The notes under the pieces are model-generated. The model was given only the letters and a program-made list of their open reading frames with translations, ran no database searches and was not told the origin of the DNA. Both the position numbers and the translations under genes were made by a program. A stretch of DNA of 64,000 nt from Tranzscheliella williamsii (Eukaryota > Basidiomycota > Ustilaginomycetes > Ustilaginales > Ustilaginaceae), in NCBI GenBank assembly GCA_023212725.1, contig JALBYF010000003.1, positions 124,001 through 188,000 on the forward strand, given 5' to 3'. Of this stretch, positions 37,159 through 45,821 are shown piece after piece (within the stretch, counting starts at the first letter, position 1; the number at the start of each line of letters is the position of its first letter).

Positions 37159-37625
37159 GATGACACCTGTGTGGGTCGGGGGACGGCTTCAGTTTGGAGA
37201 AAGGCGACCAGCGCTGGGTCGTGTTGAGGTCCCGGTAGTTTGTGATCTGCCGCCTAGTCGTCGCTGGGGTAGAGGTAAGGCAGCAGGACGAGGTGAAGGG
37301 TGTGACAAGTTCTTGTGCATGATAACGCACGGCCGCATCAATACCACTCGAAAGCCAAGCTGATTGGGGTCATCGACAATCTAACACCGTTTGCCAAAAC
37401 GCCGCTTAGTTTTGCCGACCAACGGCACGGACTACAATCCGCTCGACAGAAGGCGAGAGCCAATGTAGGAATGCCATACTTCCCAGAGCAAGGGGGGAGG
37501 TCAGCGCTCCGGTCTTGGCCGATTCTCGAGTAGTAAGACAGGTTGTATGCACGCGGAATACAGGATAGCGGGGGCGGATGCAATGGATAAGATGTACAAT
37601 GTGGGTATCGGAGCAAGTGGGGCGA
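37159..37625. other. Intergenic region between DID2 and HAAO
   Basis: About 470 bp between two minus-strand genes, expected to hold the DID2 promoter and HAAO 3' end. Nothing else recognisable. Confidence 0.4.
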
Positions 37626-38272
37626 CTAGGCAGGTAGCTGTTGCGGGCCAGCAACGACGCCGCACTGGCCGCACTTGCGGCCTGCTTCGTCCTGGACCCA
37701 GCTCTGTATGATTGGTTTGAGCTGCGTGCCGAGGTCGGTGCACTGAAACTTGACTTCCTTGATCAGGGTGGGAGTGGTGCCGTGCGCCTGCTTGTTGGGG
37801 CAGTACCAGCGCATGGCATCCGGTTTATCCTGCGGCCTTGTGCGTTCTACGACGAGCCCCACAGTATTGGCAAAGCGGACAGGCGAGTGGGGCGTGTTGG
37901 CTGCGGACAGGCGCCAAAAGCCAAAGGGGGCAGAGGAGAGGGGAAAAGTCAGTATCGTTCTGCCACTGCTTTGGAAAGAAACAGGACGGAATGGGGCGTA
38001 CCTGGCAACATGAACATCTCGCCTTCTTTGATCGGAATATCTTGGAACTTGCCGTCCTGGTCGATGACCTTGAGCAGCATGTCGCCTTTGTACTGGTAAA
38101 AGAACTCTTCGGTGGGCTGGTAATGGTAGTCGGACCTGGCGTTGGGCCCACCCACCGCCATCACGGTGTAATCATCAGAACGGAAGAGGCAGAAATTGCC
38201 GACAGGAGGCTGGAGCAGATGCTCATTCTCCGAGAGCCACTTTGGAAAATTAAGAGGTGGCGCCAAAGGCAT
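37626..38272 (-). CDS. BNA1: 3-hydroxyanthranilate 3,4-dioxygenase
   Basis: Opens the ring of 3-hydroxyanthranilate to give 2-amino-3-carboxymuconate semialdehyde, which cyclises to quinolinate for NAD synthesis. Two exons, 38272-38002 and 37900-37626, encode 181 residues; the intron runs 38001-37901 (GTACGC ... CCGCAG, phase 1). Cupin-fold iron ligands are His50, Glu56 and His95: [20 protein letters not shown] and, across the junction, [13 protein letters not shown]. The C-terminal mini-rubredoxin cysteines are present (RWYCPN, KFQC, KCGQCG). Intron retention would give an alternative end [17 protein letters not shown] then stop, which also contains TPHS (see findings). Product feeds QPRT, whose gene is in this window at 21443-22613. 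Confidence 0.95.
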
Positions 38273-39033
38273 GCTGGTTTGGCCGTATTCTTCTTAACCC
38301 GCGCGAAGCTGTTCGTGGACTGAATGTGGTGGCGTCTGAGCTTAATGTAGGCGTCCGAAGCTTTGCCACTTTCAGGGCTGAGACTGTAGAGAGCACGAAG
38401 ACGAGGAATGGGATGACGACAAGGCGGCGATGCAGAAGGTGGCTGGACAGGAAGCGTGAATGCCGCTTGTAAGCTTATCAAGAAAGGTTCGCCGTATTCC
38501 TATTTCAATCTCCGGGCTGCTCCACGGGGCTTGCTCTCGCCACTCGCGCTGGAACGAGGATCTAACATTGCGACATCACTCGCGCTGGTAGGATCTAACA
38601 TCGCTCTCTTCTCCCGCTCTGCCTGTGACCGTGACTGTGACTACGCGCGAAAGACGAGGATGGAAAGGAGGAGTGCGACTGACTGCGAAAGCCGTCCACC
38701 GCGACTAGAACGAAAGAAGCACGGTGGGCACGTCGAGAGAATATGAGCATGGCAGATGGACGGTCACAGTTTGAGCTCCTGTCGTCCCCACCATAACCTT
38801 CGTGTTGCCCGTAGCTGTATTCCATCCTTGCACACTTCTGTTGGACGCCACTCATCGCAGCAGCATCTTCATCGAGGTCGTGGGAGATGATCACCTGAGG
38901 GGCATCATCCGTGTGTCACTTTTTCGCCGGCATCCCCGTGGGATTCGCGCTCAACCTACGACACTCTCGCTTCGCCACCAGATCCCGCTCCGCCTCGCTG
39001 CGGCTTCACTTGGCCGTCGCGCTTGCAGTCATT
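38273..39033. promoter_or_regulatory. Divergent intergenic region, HAAO / large unknown gene
   Basis: 760 bp shared by two divergent genes, so both promoters should lie here. A TGTGAC-type short repeat occurs near 38624-38640. No separate gene seen. Confidence 0.4.
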
Positions 39034-41973
39034 ATGGGTCGTCTGACGCAGGGACACTATGATGACCTTTTCCTCGACAAGATCAAGACCGTTTGCATTC
39101 ACGTGCTCGATCAACTCAATACCGCCAATGAGATTGAACAGGCCTTCGATCTGTGCCCATCCGTATCGCGCCGCAACCGCGTCATCCTCTCCTTCCTCCG
39201 CAATGCGGACGACGATGTGGGCCGCGGCTCCTCAGCTGCCGCCGCTTCCACCTACATCTCTCGCGACAGGCAAGCTCACCAGATTCCCTCTGCCGCCTCG
39301 TCTTCGTCGTCGCCCATCGTCGGCTCAGCTGTCATTTCCTCCGGGCGTCCCACCCGCGAAGCATCTCAAGACACAGAGAGCGTTGCAAGCCTTTCAGCCC
39401 AACGCAGGCGGCAAGCGAGCGAGATGCAGTTTGTCAGAGACCCCAACGATTCCAATGACGACAGCGAGGCTGCTTCCATCATCATCCCCGATCGCCTGAC
39501 CAGTTCCGTCCACACAGATGCTGCTTCTGCCCGTTCACCCTCCATGTCCCACCCCGACTACACCTTTGAGCAGTTTGCCCATCACTTGGACCCAGCCGAC
39601 AAACTCTTGAAACGCATCTTTGAAATCGTCATCAAGGAGACCGCCCGTCAAGCGCTGGCCAAGCGCAACAGCAGTCCCAATCCTTCCAGCAACCAAGCCA
39701 CTCCCAGCAGCCGAGCCACCTCCAGCAATCAAGCCACTTCCAACAGACAAGCCACTTCCAGCAGCCAAGCCACTTCCGGCAATCCTGTCGCAGCGCTCAA
39801 TACCAACTTTGCCTCCTCCCGGGCAGACCGTCTCCGATCCACCCAGCGCAGCGACTCCTCTACCAGTTTTGCTCGTCGCATGAATCGCGTCTTCGGTCTC
39901 AGCGGCTTGGCCCACCCGACGATGGATGGTCCGTCGCCTTCTTTATCGCTCTCTGCCGATCTGTCCCTCCGTCCCTCGCAAACCACACAACACCACTCGC
40001 GTTTGTCCTTCGACAGCGCCGTGCGGACAGCCTTGTCAGCTTATTCCGACGACGACGAACCGCCGCAAACGGCGTTCCACCTGAACCGACCCGCCGCTCT
40101 CACTCAGCCTCTACTGCCTACCTCGCGCTCCAGTACGGCTGCTCCCTTTCGCGCTCAGGCCATGTTGAACCACTACATTCAGAGGCAATCCAACGTGGAC
40201 CTTCCAGTAAGCCGTCTTCGGCCATCAGGCCGACAGGACCGTCCTGAAGCGTCAAGGCCCTCCTTGATGTCCGACGCCAATGCAAGGACGGGTCTGACGC
40301 CAGAACTATCCCAGCAGATGATCTCCGACCGCCTTGCTGCCGCTTCCAGAAGCAATGCCGAAGCGGCCAGAATCATTGGCCAGGCCGAAAGCCTTCGCTC
40401 CAGCAGCTTTTTACGCCGCTCTATCGACTCGCTCCGCGCCTCTATGGTGCAATTGCATCTCGATCTCGCCCGAGTGCAGCTTCAGGCCAGCCAGCAAAGC
40501 CCATCGAGCCTGTCTCCATCGCGCGGTCAGCAAAGCGTCACATCCCCATACGCTCTGATCATGGACACAATCGAGCTTTTCGACGACACCCTGCGTCGGC
40601 TTGCGTCGCGCATGTCTGTGACCGAGTCAGACGTGCGTCCTGGCGCCGAGCCCCACGCCGGCCTAGATCAGCCCGAACCGATAGCGGCAACATCGCAGAT
40701 GCGGACGTCTCTGTGGAGGGCACGTAATCTGATGCTCACCTCTTCGCTCTCACGCCAAGAAGAAGAATCGCAACTCTCTACGTCAGCAACAGGACGTGCT
40801 GCACAAGCGTACCTGCACGCGCATCGCCATTTCCTCGCTGTTGTCGAAGAGTCGCACTGGGCGCAAGACGGCGCCGCGCCGCCGGTACCGCAGGCCATCC
40901 GAGCCTGGCGACGCAAGCTCGCCGCGTGGTACTTCCTCGACCGCGATCGACGCCAGTATCCCGACCCGCCCGAGGGCGGCCATGCTGGCGACGAAACCTA
41001 CATCCGCTGGCATCCAGACACCGAGCTGCCGTATGCACTGGACGAGGACGGATCGGCGGATCGGCCCGATCCGCTGCGATGGCCCTCGGCGGCCTGGGCA
41101 GCCGTGCGGCGGGAGGAGGCGGCCTTGCAGGAAAACCTGGATCAGGATGGCGACATCCGCGCGGCGCTTGCATCGGCCTCAGCGTCGGCGGCGAAGGAGC
41201 ACCTGATCCGCGCGCAGGCTGCGTTCGACCTAGCTGGGTCGCAAGAGGCGCGCGTTCGAATCGACGCCGTGGGTGCAGGCGCTGGCGAGAATCTAGCCGC
41301 GGCCGAGGGGCGCGGGCAGGACGCCGACGCGGACGTCTCGTTGGCTCGGACAGTCTCGCTAAACCGGCGAAACGCCGTGCGTGGTGCGCCGTTGACGCAC
41401 TCCGACGGGGCCAGTTTTCGTTCGTTGCGGTCGAGTGCGAGCCGGCGGGGGGCGCGTGTGGATGCCGCGCCGGCGTCGTTGTATGCGAACGCGCGCGCGC
41501 GCCTCAGCGGCGTCGACGTCGCCTCGTTGGCGGGTGATGCAACTGGCGCGGGGAATGACGCTGGGGAGGAGAGCGAGGAGAGCGAGGAGAGCGGGGCCCA
41601 GGCGGACGGGGAGCGCGCGCGGGCGGGGCGGAGCCGGTCGTTCACCTTTGTCACGACGCCGGCCGAGGTGCTGCGGTCGCGCGCGCGCGCCGGCTCGGCG
41701 AGCTCCAGTTCGGGCTCCGATCAGCTCCACCCGCCGCTGCCTGCCGCCACCAGCTTCGACTTTGACTTGGACAGCTTCCTGCGCGGCGGCGCGCCGTCCG
41801 TCGCCGCCTCGGCTGCCTCGGGCGCCTCCACCCCGGCCGAAGCGCGCCAGGCTACCTTCGAGGCCTACGCCCAGCGTGCGCGCACCCTCGAGCGCCGCCG
41901 CCGCACCCACTCCTCCGACCCCCCCGCCCCCGACCGCAACTCGCTTCCCTTCCCCCGCGCCACGCACCGCTGA
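39034..41973 (+). CDS. Large hypothetical protein, mostly disordered
   Basis: 979 residues from the first ATG of the frame (39034, MGRLTQGHYDDLFLDKIKTV); upstream the frame opens only through a GTG at 38911. The N-terminal ~65 residues look folded and helical (LDQLNTANEIEQAFDLCPS). Two further ordered-looking patches are at ~170-210 (YTFEQFAHHLDPADKLLKRIFEIVI) and ~580-700, with AIRAWRRKLAAWYFLDRDRR and TYIRWHPDTELPYALDEDGS. The rest is Ser/Ala/Arg-rich, including five 18-bp repeats. No signal peptide, membrane segment or catalytic motif was found. A helical N-terminal domain followed by serine-rich disorder is typical of cytoskeletal, trafficking or regulatory proteins, but I cannot assign a role. 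Third-position GC and open length support a real gene. Confidence 0.7.
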   Translation: MGRLTQGHYDDLFLDKIKTVCIHVLDQLNTANEIEQAFDLCPSVSRRNRVILSFLRNADDDVGRGSSAAAASTYISRDRQAHQIPSAASSSSSPIVGSAVISSGRPTREASQDTESVASLSAQRRRQASEMQFVRDPNDSNDDSEAASIIIPDRLTSSVHTDAASARSPSMSHPDYTFEQFAHHLDPADKLLKRIFEIVIKETARQALAKRNSSPNPSSNQATPSSRATSSNQATSNRQATSSSQATSGNPVAALNTNFASSRADRLRSTQRSDSSTSFARRMNRVFGLSGLAHPTMDGPSPSLSLSADLSLRPSQTTQHHSRLSFDSAVRTALSAYSDDDEPPQTAFHLNRPAALTQPLLPTSRSSTAAPFRAQAMLNHYIQRQSNVDLPVSRLRPSGRQDRPEASRPSLMSDANARTGLTPELSQQMISDRLAAASRSNAEAARIIGQAESLRSSSFLRRSIDSLRASMVQLHLDLARVQLQASQQSPSSLSPSRGQQSVTSPYALIMDTIELFDDTLRRLASRMSVTESDVRPGAEPHAGLDQPEPIAATSQMRTSLWRARNLMLTSSLSRQEEESQLSTSATGRAAQAYLHAHRHFLAVVEESHWAQDGAAPPVPQAIRAWRRKLAAWYFLDRDRRQYPDPPEGGHAGDETYIRWHPDTELPYALDEDGSADRPDPLRWPSAAWAAVRREEAALQENLDQDGDIRAALASASASAAKEHLIRAQAAFDLAGSQEARVRIDAVGAGAGENLAAAEGRGQDADADVSLARTVSLNRRNAVRGAPLTHSDGASFRSLRSSASRRGARVDAAPASLYANARARLSGVDVASLAGDATGAGNDAGEESEESEESGAQADGERARAGRSRSFTFVTTPAEVLRSRARAGSASSSSGSDQLHPPLPAATSFDFDLDSFLRGGAPSVAASAASGASTPAEARQATFEAYAQRARTLERRRRTHSSDPPAPDRNSLPFPRATHR
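39697..39786 (+). repeat. 18-bp tandem repeat, five degenerate copies
   Basis: Encodes ATPSSR, ATSSNQ, ATSNRQ, ATSSSQ, ATSGNP in frame within the large hypothetical protein. Units begin GCCAC and differ at a few positions. Confidence 0.8.
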
Positions 41974-42142
41974 CCCCTGACCCCGCATTTGCCCCCACCC
42001 ACCCACTTTTCTTTATCTGATACCCAGCTTCACTTTCTATGCGATGGTGGCGAACCCTCGATTTGCATTCGAATCGCGGCGCGTGTGCGTCATTGCGCGG
42101 TGGCGTGTGTGTGCGGCTACGTGATGGGCATGGGGTGAACAG

Positions 42143-42781
42143 CTAGGAGGCGAAGACGATGAACTGGTTGGAGGGCGCGTCCTGGTAGGTGACGGGGGCG
42201 GGGGTGTCCTGGATCTGTGCGGCGGTGTAGGCGGGTGTCTGGCCGGTGTATTGGAAGGCGGAGGAGTTGGCAACGGGGAAGTAGTCGAGCACGGTTGCGG
42301 CTGCTTCCTGGAGGCGGAACCATTGTGCGGGGTCAGTGGAGTTGCAGGGGGCTAGGGAGAAGTGGGAGGAGGGTTGGGCGGCGAGGCAGGCGGGGGCGGG
42401 GGCGGGGGTGCGGACGCTGCCCCAGTACTCGAGCGGGGCGCCCATGCTGCCGGCGGAGTTGCGCGAGGTGCCCTGGAGGAAGCCCTGTGCGCTGCACGTC
42501 TGGAACTCGAACGTTGCGAGCGCATCGGTCGCATTCGGCGCGGTCACCAGCTCGCCCTCCGCCAGCGTCAACCCGACGCGCGCCGTCCCGTTCCGCGTCC
42601 GCAGCTCCAGCCCCGCCGCTCCATCCAGCACAAACTCGCCGCACCCCCTCTCCTCCCCCGCCACCGCCCGCCGCACCATCCGCGACACAAACAGCGCCTC
42701 CCCCTGCGGCACCGGTGCCGGCGCGCCCACCACCGCAGCCGCCGCAGCCGCCACGCAGAGAATCGTTCCGATCCACCGCAT
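42143..42781 (-). CDS. Small secreted protein, candidate effector or wall protein
   Basis: 212 residues from ATG 42781. The start MRWIGTILCVAAAAAAVVGA is a good signal peptide, cleaved near GAPAPVPQG. The mature part has four cysteines (GCGEF, QTCSAQ, PACLAA, APCNST), room for two disulphides, and N-glycosylation sequons NGT, NAT, NST and NSS. No known domain was recognised; alternating hydrophobic/polar patterns such as GLELRTRNGTARVGLTL suggest beta structure. The frame is open upstream to 42985 but the leader only makes sense from 42781. Convergent with the large unknown gene, with 170 bp between stops. Smut genomes encode many such secreted proteins, some acting in the host plant, so effector function is possible but not shown. 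Confidence 0.65.
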   Translation of the reverse strand: MRWIGTILCVAAAAAAVVGAPAPVPQGEALFVSRMVRRAVAGEERGCGEFVLDGAAGLELRTRNGTARVGLTLAEGELVTAPNATDALATFEFQTCSAQGFLQGTSRNSAGSMGAPLEYWGSVRTPAPAPACLAAQPSSHFSLAPCNSTDPAQWFRLQEAAATVLDYFPVANSSAFQYTGQTPAYTAAQIQDTPAPVTYQDAPSNQFIVFAS

Positions 42782-43503
42782 CCTCGTAGCTTCAAAAATA
42801 TAGGTGTAGGAGTAAAACGAGCCGTACGCAGAAGAAAGACGGCGCAGGAAGCGGGCTGAAGTGCAGAAACGTATTGGCTGGGTCGAGGAGGGTATGGACG
42901 GACGGCAAGCAACTAGTGGCAGGGTTCTTATAGCTTCTCCGCCTGTGGGTACTGGGCGCGGCGGACGAGCGGTGAGCGGACCCAACGTCGTTTAGCGCGA
43001 CAGCGAAGCAGTCTTCCGGGATGCGAGGCAGCGATCTCGCTTCGACGGCGTCCAAGCAGGTCGCCGAACAGGCAGTAGCAGCGGTAGCGAGAGGCACGCA
43101 ATGCGGGTGTAGGCGCCCAAAACGCCGCGTAGAGATGCCAGCGAACAGGGTTAGTCATGCAGCCAAATCGCCGCGCTTTTCGACATCGAGGTCACCGTGC
43201 ATGCCGCCAGCCCACCGCCTGCCATGCACGCTCACCTGCCTACACAGCGTCAGCGTAGGCAACGATTGGCTGAAATTTTCGGACGATGGCAACACTCATG
43301 CCGGGAAGAAAAGCCTGCGGGGAATGCGCAAGGCTCGGCGCAGGCGAGGGCAGTGCTGACAGCACGGTGCGCTAACAGAGCACGCTTCGGTGCCAAGCAC
43401 ATATAGCGAGCTAAGCGCGCCAAGAAGGAGGAAAGGAGCAGGCATCGGGAGGGATCGGGGGGCGGATATCATCGGGCTACAGCCGCCAAGTTGGGCATGG
43501 CAG
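42782..43503. other. Intergenic region
   Basis: 720 bp holding the promoter of the small secreted protein (minus strand) and the 3' end of the next minus-strand gene. No feature recognised. Confidence 0.35.
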
Positions 43504-43929
43504 CTAAGGGCGGTTTCGCTCGGCCTTGAGCTGCTGGAAGACCTCGAGGCGGTCGTTGGCGAGGATGTCAGCGATGACCTCGTTGGCGAAGAGCATGAAC
43601 TCGTGGAGGCGAGCCAGGTCGGCGGCGATCGCCTTGCGTCGCCAGGGCGCGTGGCTCGCCGCATCGTGCCGCAGCACGCCGAGCGCGTCGAAGACTTCCT
43701 GCAGCACGCAGTCCACCTTGATCTCGAACTCCCACAGCGTCTGCCGGCACGTCTCCAGCCACTGCTCGTCCGCGTCGTCTATGGCGTCGGCATTCGCCGT
43801 GGCACCGCTGCAAGAGCTCGACCCGACAGCGCTCTGCATCCTGCGACCCGTGCTCAGCCTCAAGACGTGATGGTCGCGGGAAGAGGGGCGCACCCGCATC
43901 AGAGCCATAACAACCACAGCCGCCTGCAT
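43504..43929 (-). CDS. Small helical hypothetical protein, possibly secreted
   Basis: 141 residues from ATG 43929 (MQAAVVVMALMRVRPSS). The frame is open upstream only to a GTG at 44070, so an upstream exon is possible. The first 12 residues are hydrophobic but short for a signal peptide. The C-terminal ~95 residues look like a real helical domain: DEQWLETCRQTLWEFEIKV, DCVLQEVFDALGVLRHDA, RLHEFMLFANEVIADILAND. It lies 220 bp after the neighbouring secreted-protein gene on the same strand, and both have a helical body rich in Trp, Tyr, Arg and Asp. They may be tandem members of one locus. No family recognised. Confidence 0.42.
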   Translation of the reverse strand: MQAAVVVMALMRVRPSSRDHHVLRLSTGRRMQSAVGSSSCSGATANADAIDDADEQWLETCRQTLWEFEIKVDCVLQEVFDALGVLRHDAASHAPWRRKAIAADLARLHEFMLFANEVIADILANDRLEVFQQLKAERNRP

Positions 43930-44147
43930 TCCCGCTCCGCCCGCTCCATTCCGCACGCTCCGCTGCGATCCAGGCGCATCCTTTTCCGCAGCTCCCCTTC
44001 TTGCCCCGCGCAGACCACGACGCGCGAGGCTCTCCGCTGCATCGCTCGGCCACACATCCGACACAATCACAGTTCAGCTGGTATCGGCGGGATCGGCTTG
44101 GTCACAATGATAGGCTCGATAGCGCCGTCGCATGCACAAAGAGCGCC

Positions 44148-44930
44148 TTAGGAGGCGCGTCGCCCTGCGGATGCGCCGGGCGCGGAGGTCGAGCCGCGTC
44201 CAGCGCTTGTTCCTTCGCGGATCAAGGTGCCTATCGTTGGAATCTCGTTGGCAAAGACCTGATTGCCACTGCTTCCAGCGAGAGTGTTTGAATAAGATCT
44301 CGGCAGCTTGTCTAACACCTTGTTGTAGGTAAATCCCATGGTGTTTCGATAGATCCGCGAGATGGCCTCAAAGTGGTCCCCGGTGCGTTGAATTGCATCC
44401 CCTAGGATGTCGGATTCCAGTGCCCAGTTGCGGGGATGGAGGGCCTCGTAGGAGTGGGCTGCTCGTGTGGCTAATTCCCACTGTTGCGCAGCCACATCTT
44501 GACCGGCATCGAGCCTTTGCCTCACATAGGGCTCAGTCACGTATCTTTCTTGAAACGCAATCCAGTAATCGGCCATAAGCCGGTCGTACTCGTCCAGGGC
44601 TCTTTGCACAGGGTAACGCCTTGTCTTCCGGGCAGGCTGCTCAGCATACGCATCGATCAATGTTCGGTGGAACACCGCCGACTCCACCCGCTGTCCCACG
44701 CTGACTTGCGCGGTATTCATCTCCGACTCGGCGAATCTGTAGATACGCTCCGCCAGGCGGTGTGAAGGGATCACCCCTGGGGAAAGCAGCAGGTCCCGTA
44801 ACTGGGTGGCGGCGTCGATCGGAGGCGCTGCGCCTACGCGCGCACAGCACCCGAGCAGGAGCGCCCAGCACAGCACCCAGCACAGCGCCGAGCCCACTGG
44901 CATCTTGATTCCGTTCCGCCGTGCTCGCAT
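44148..44930 (-). CDS. Secreted hypothetical protein, candidate effector
   Basis: 260 residues from ATG 44930: a basic n-region (MRARRNGIKM) then the hydrophobic core GSALCWVLCWALLLGCC, with likely cleavage near VGAAPP. ATG 44903 would give the same core without the basic start. The mature part is helical and free of cysteine: LAERIYRFAESEMNTAQVSV, RALDEYDRLMADYWIAFQER, WELATRAAHSYEALHPRNW, ISRIYRNTMGFTYNKVLDKL. The last 20 residues are Ser/Gly/Ala-rich. No membrane segment or known domain follows the leader. A smut-specific secreted protein is the simplest reading; effector function is inference from its type only. Confidence 0.6.
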   Translation of the reverse strand: MRARRNGIKMPVGSALCWVLCWALLLGCCARVGAAPPIDAATQLRDLLLSPGVIPSHRLAERIYRFAESEMNTAQVSVGQRVESAVFHRTLIDAYAEQPARKTRRYPVQRALDEYDRLMADYWIAFQERYVTEPYVRQRLDAGQDVAAQQWELATRAAHSYEALHPRNWALESDILGDAIQRTGDHFEAISRIYRNTMGFTYNKVLDKLPRSYSNTLAGSSGNQVFANEIPTIGTLIREGTSAGRGSTSAPGASAGRRAS

Positions 44931-45821
44931 TGTCGTCGCCTGTCCGATGGTGCAGCTTGTGATTTTGCAGGCACAAGTCATCCGCCGCAGTGTATCGCTA
45001 CCGTGTCCGGGCGGCGGCCGGAAAGGTAGCGGTACTAGCGGTATTTATGCTCTGTCCGGCCAGCAAGGCGCTACCGGTTCGTCGTAGTGCGATCCGCTGG
45101 CAGACTTGGCAAGGCTGCGCCGCTTCATCTGCTCAGCTGACAGTCCCGCCGGTGTTGGTCCTAGGCTGTTGCTCCTAACGCCATTGTTGCGAGTATATCC
45201 GCACCGAGTCACCTCCGAGCCGTTATTGTCTGTGGGTACTAACTTTCTGTTACACTTGGCGCCATCGTCGAATCAGTTCATCCTTCATTCCAGTAATGAG
45301 ATCAAGCATCATTTCGTTATCGTTTGTGGACCATATGTGCGCCATGGCAACTCGGTCTGGCAAGGGCTTGCATCAAAACTGGCAGAGACGCCAGGTCACT
45401 GCGGACTTGCACACCAAAGTCCTCGTCGCGTTCAGCCATTTGTTGTAGTAGTGTGCCCTACCCAAAACTTCTCGATTGATAGCACAGAATAAGTTCCTGT
45501 TCACCTTCCGTAAGTATCCATGCAGTAAAAGTACAGTCGCTGCGCTGTGCATCAAGGAGCGAGGCGGCAGCCCTGGCCTTTGCCCGCCGAATGCCGTGGT
45601 GCATAAACGGCGTCGATTTGGTCGCCCACTGATACTGTAGGATGGACGATGAACTTGAGCTGGTCAAACGACAAAGCAAAGGAGGGTATGCGCTGTGAGG
45701 CTCCCACGCCGTCAGGTGAACATTCTCACCGGCGGCGGGGGCGCTAGTCTTTAGATCCGCGGTTCCACGGCGCGAAGGTTCGCAAAGTTCAGGATGCGCG
45801 CAGAAAGCGGGTGCTGCGGGG
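44931..45821. other. Intergenic region
   Basis: About 890 bp between the secreted-protein gene start and the stop of the Zn2Cys6 regulator, both on the minus strand. Likely promoter of the former. No gene or RNA motif recognised. Confidence 0.35.
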
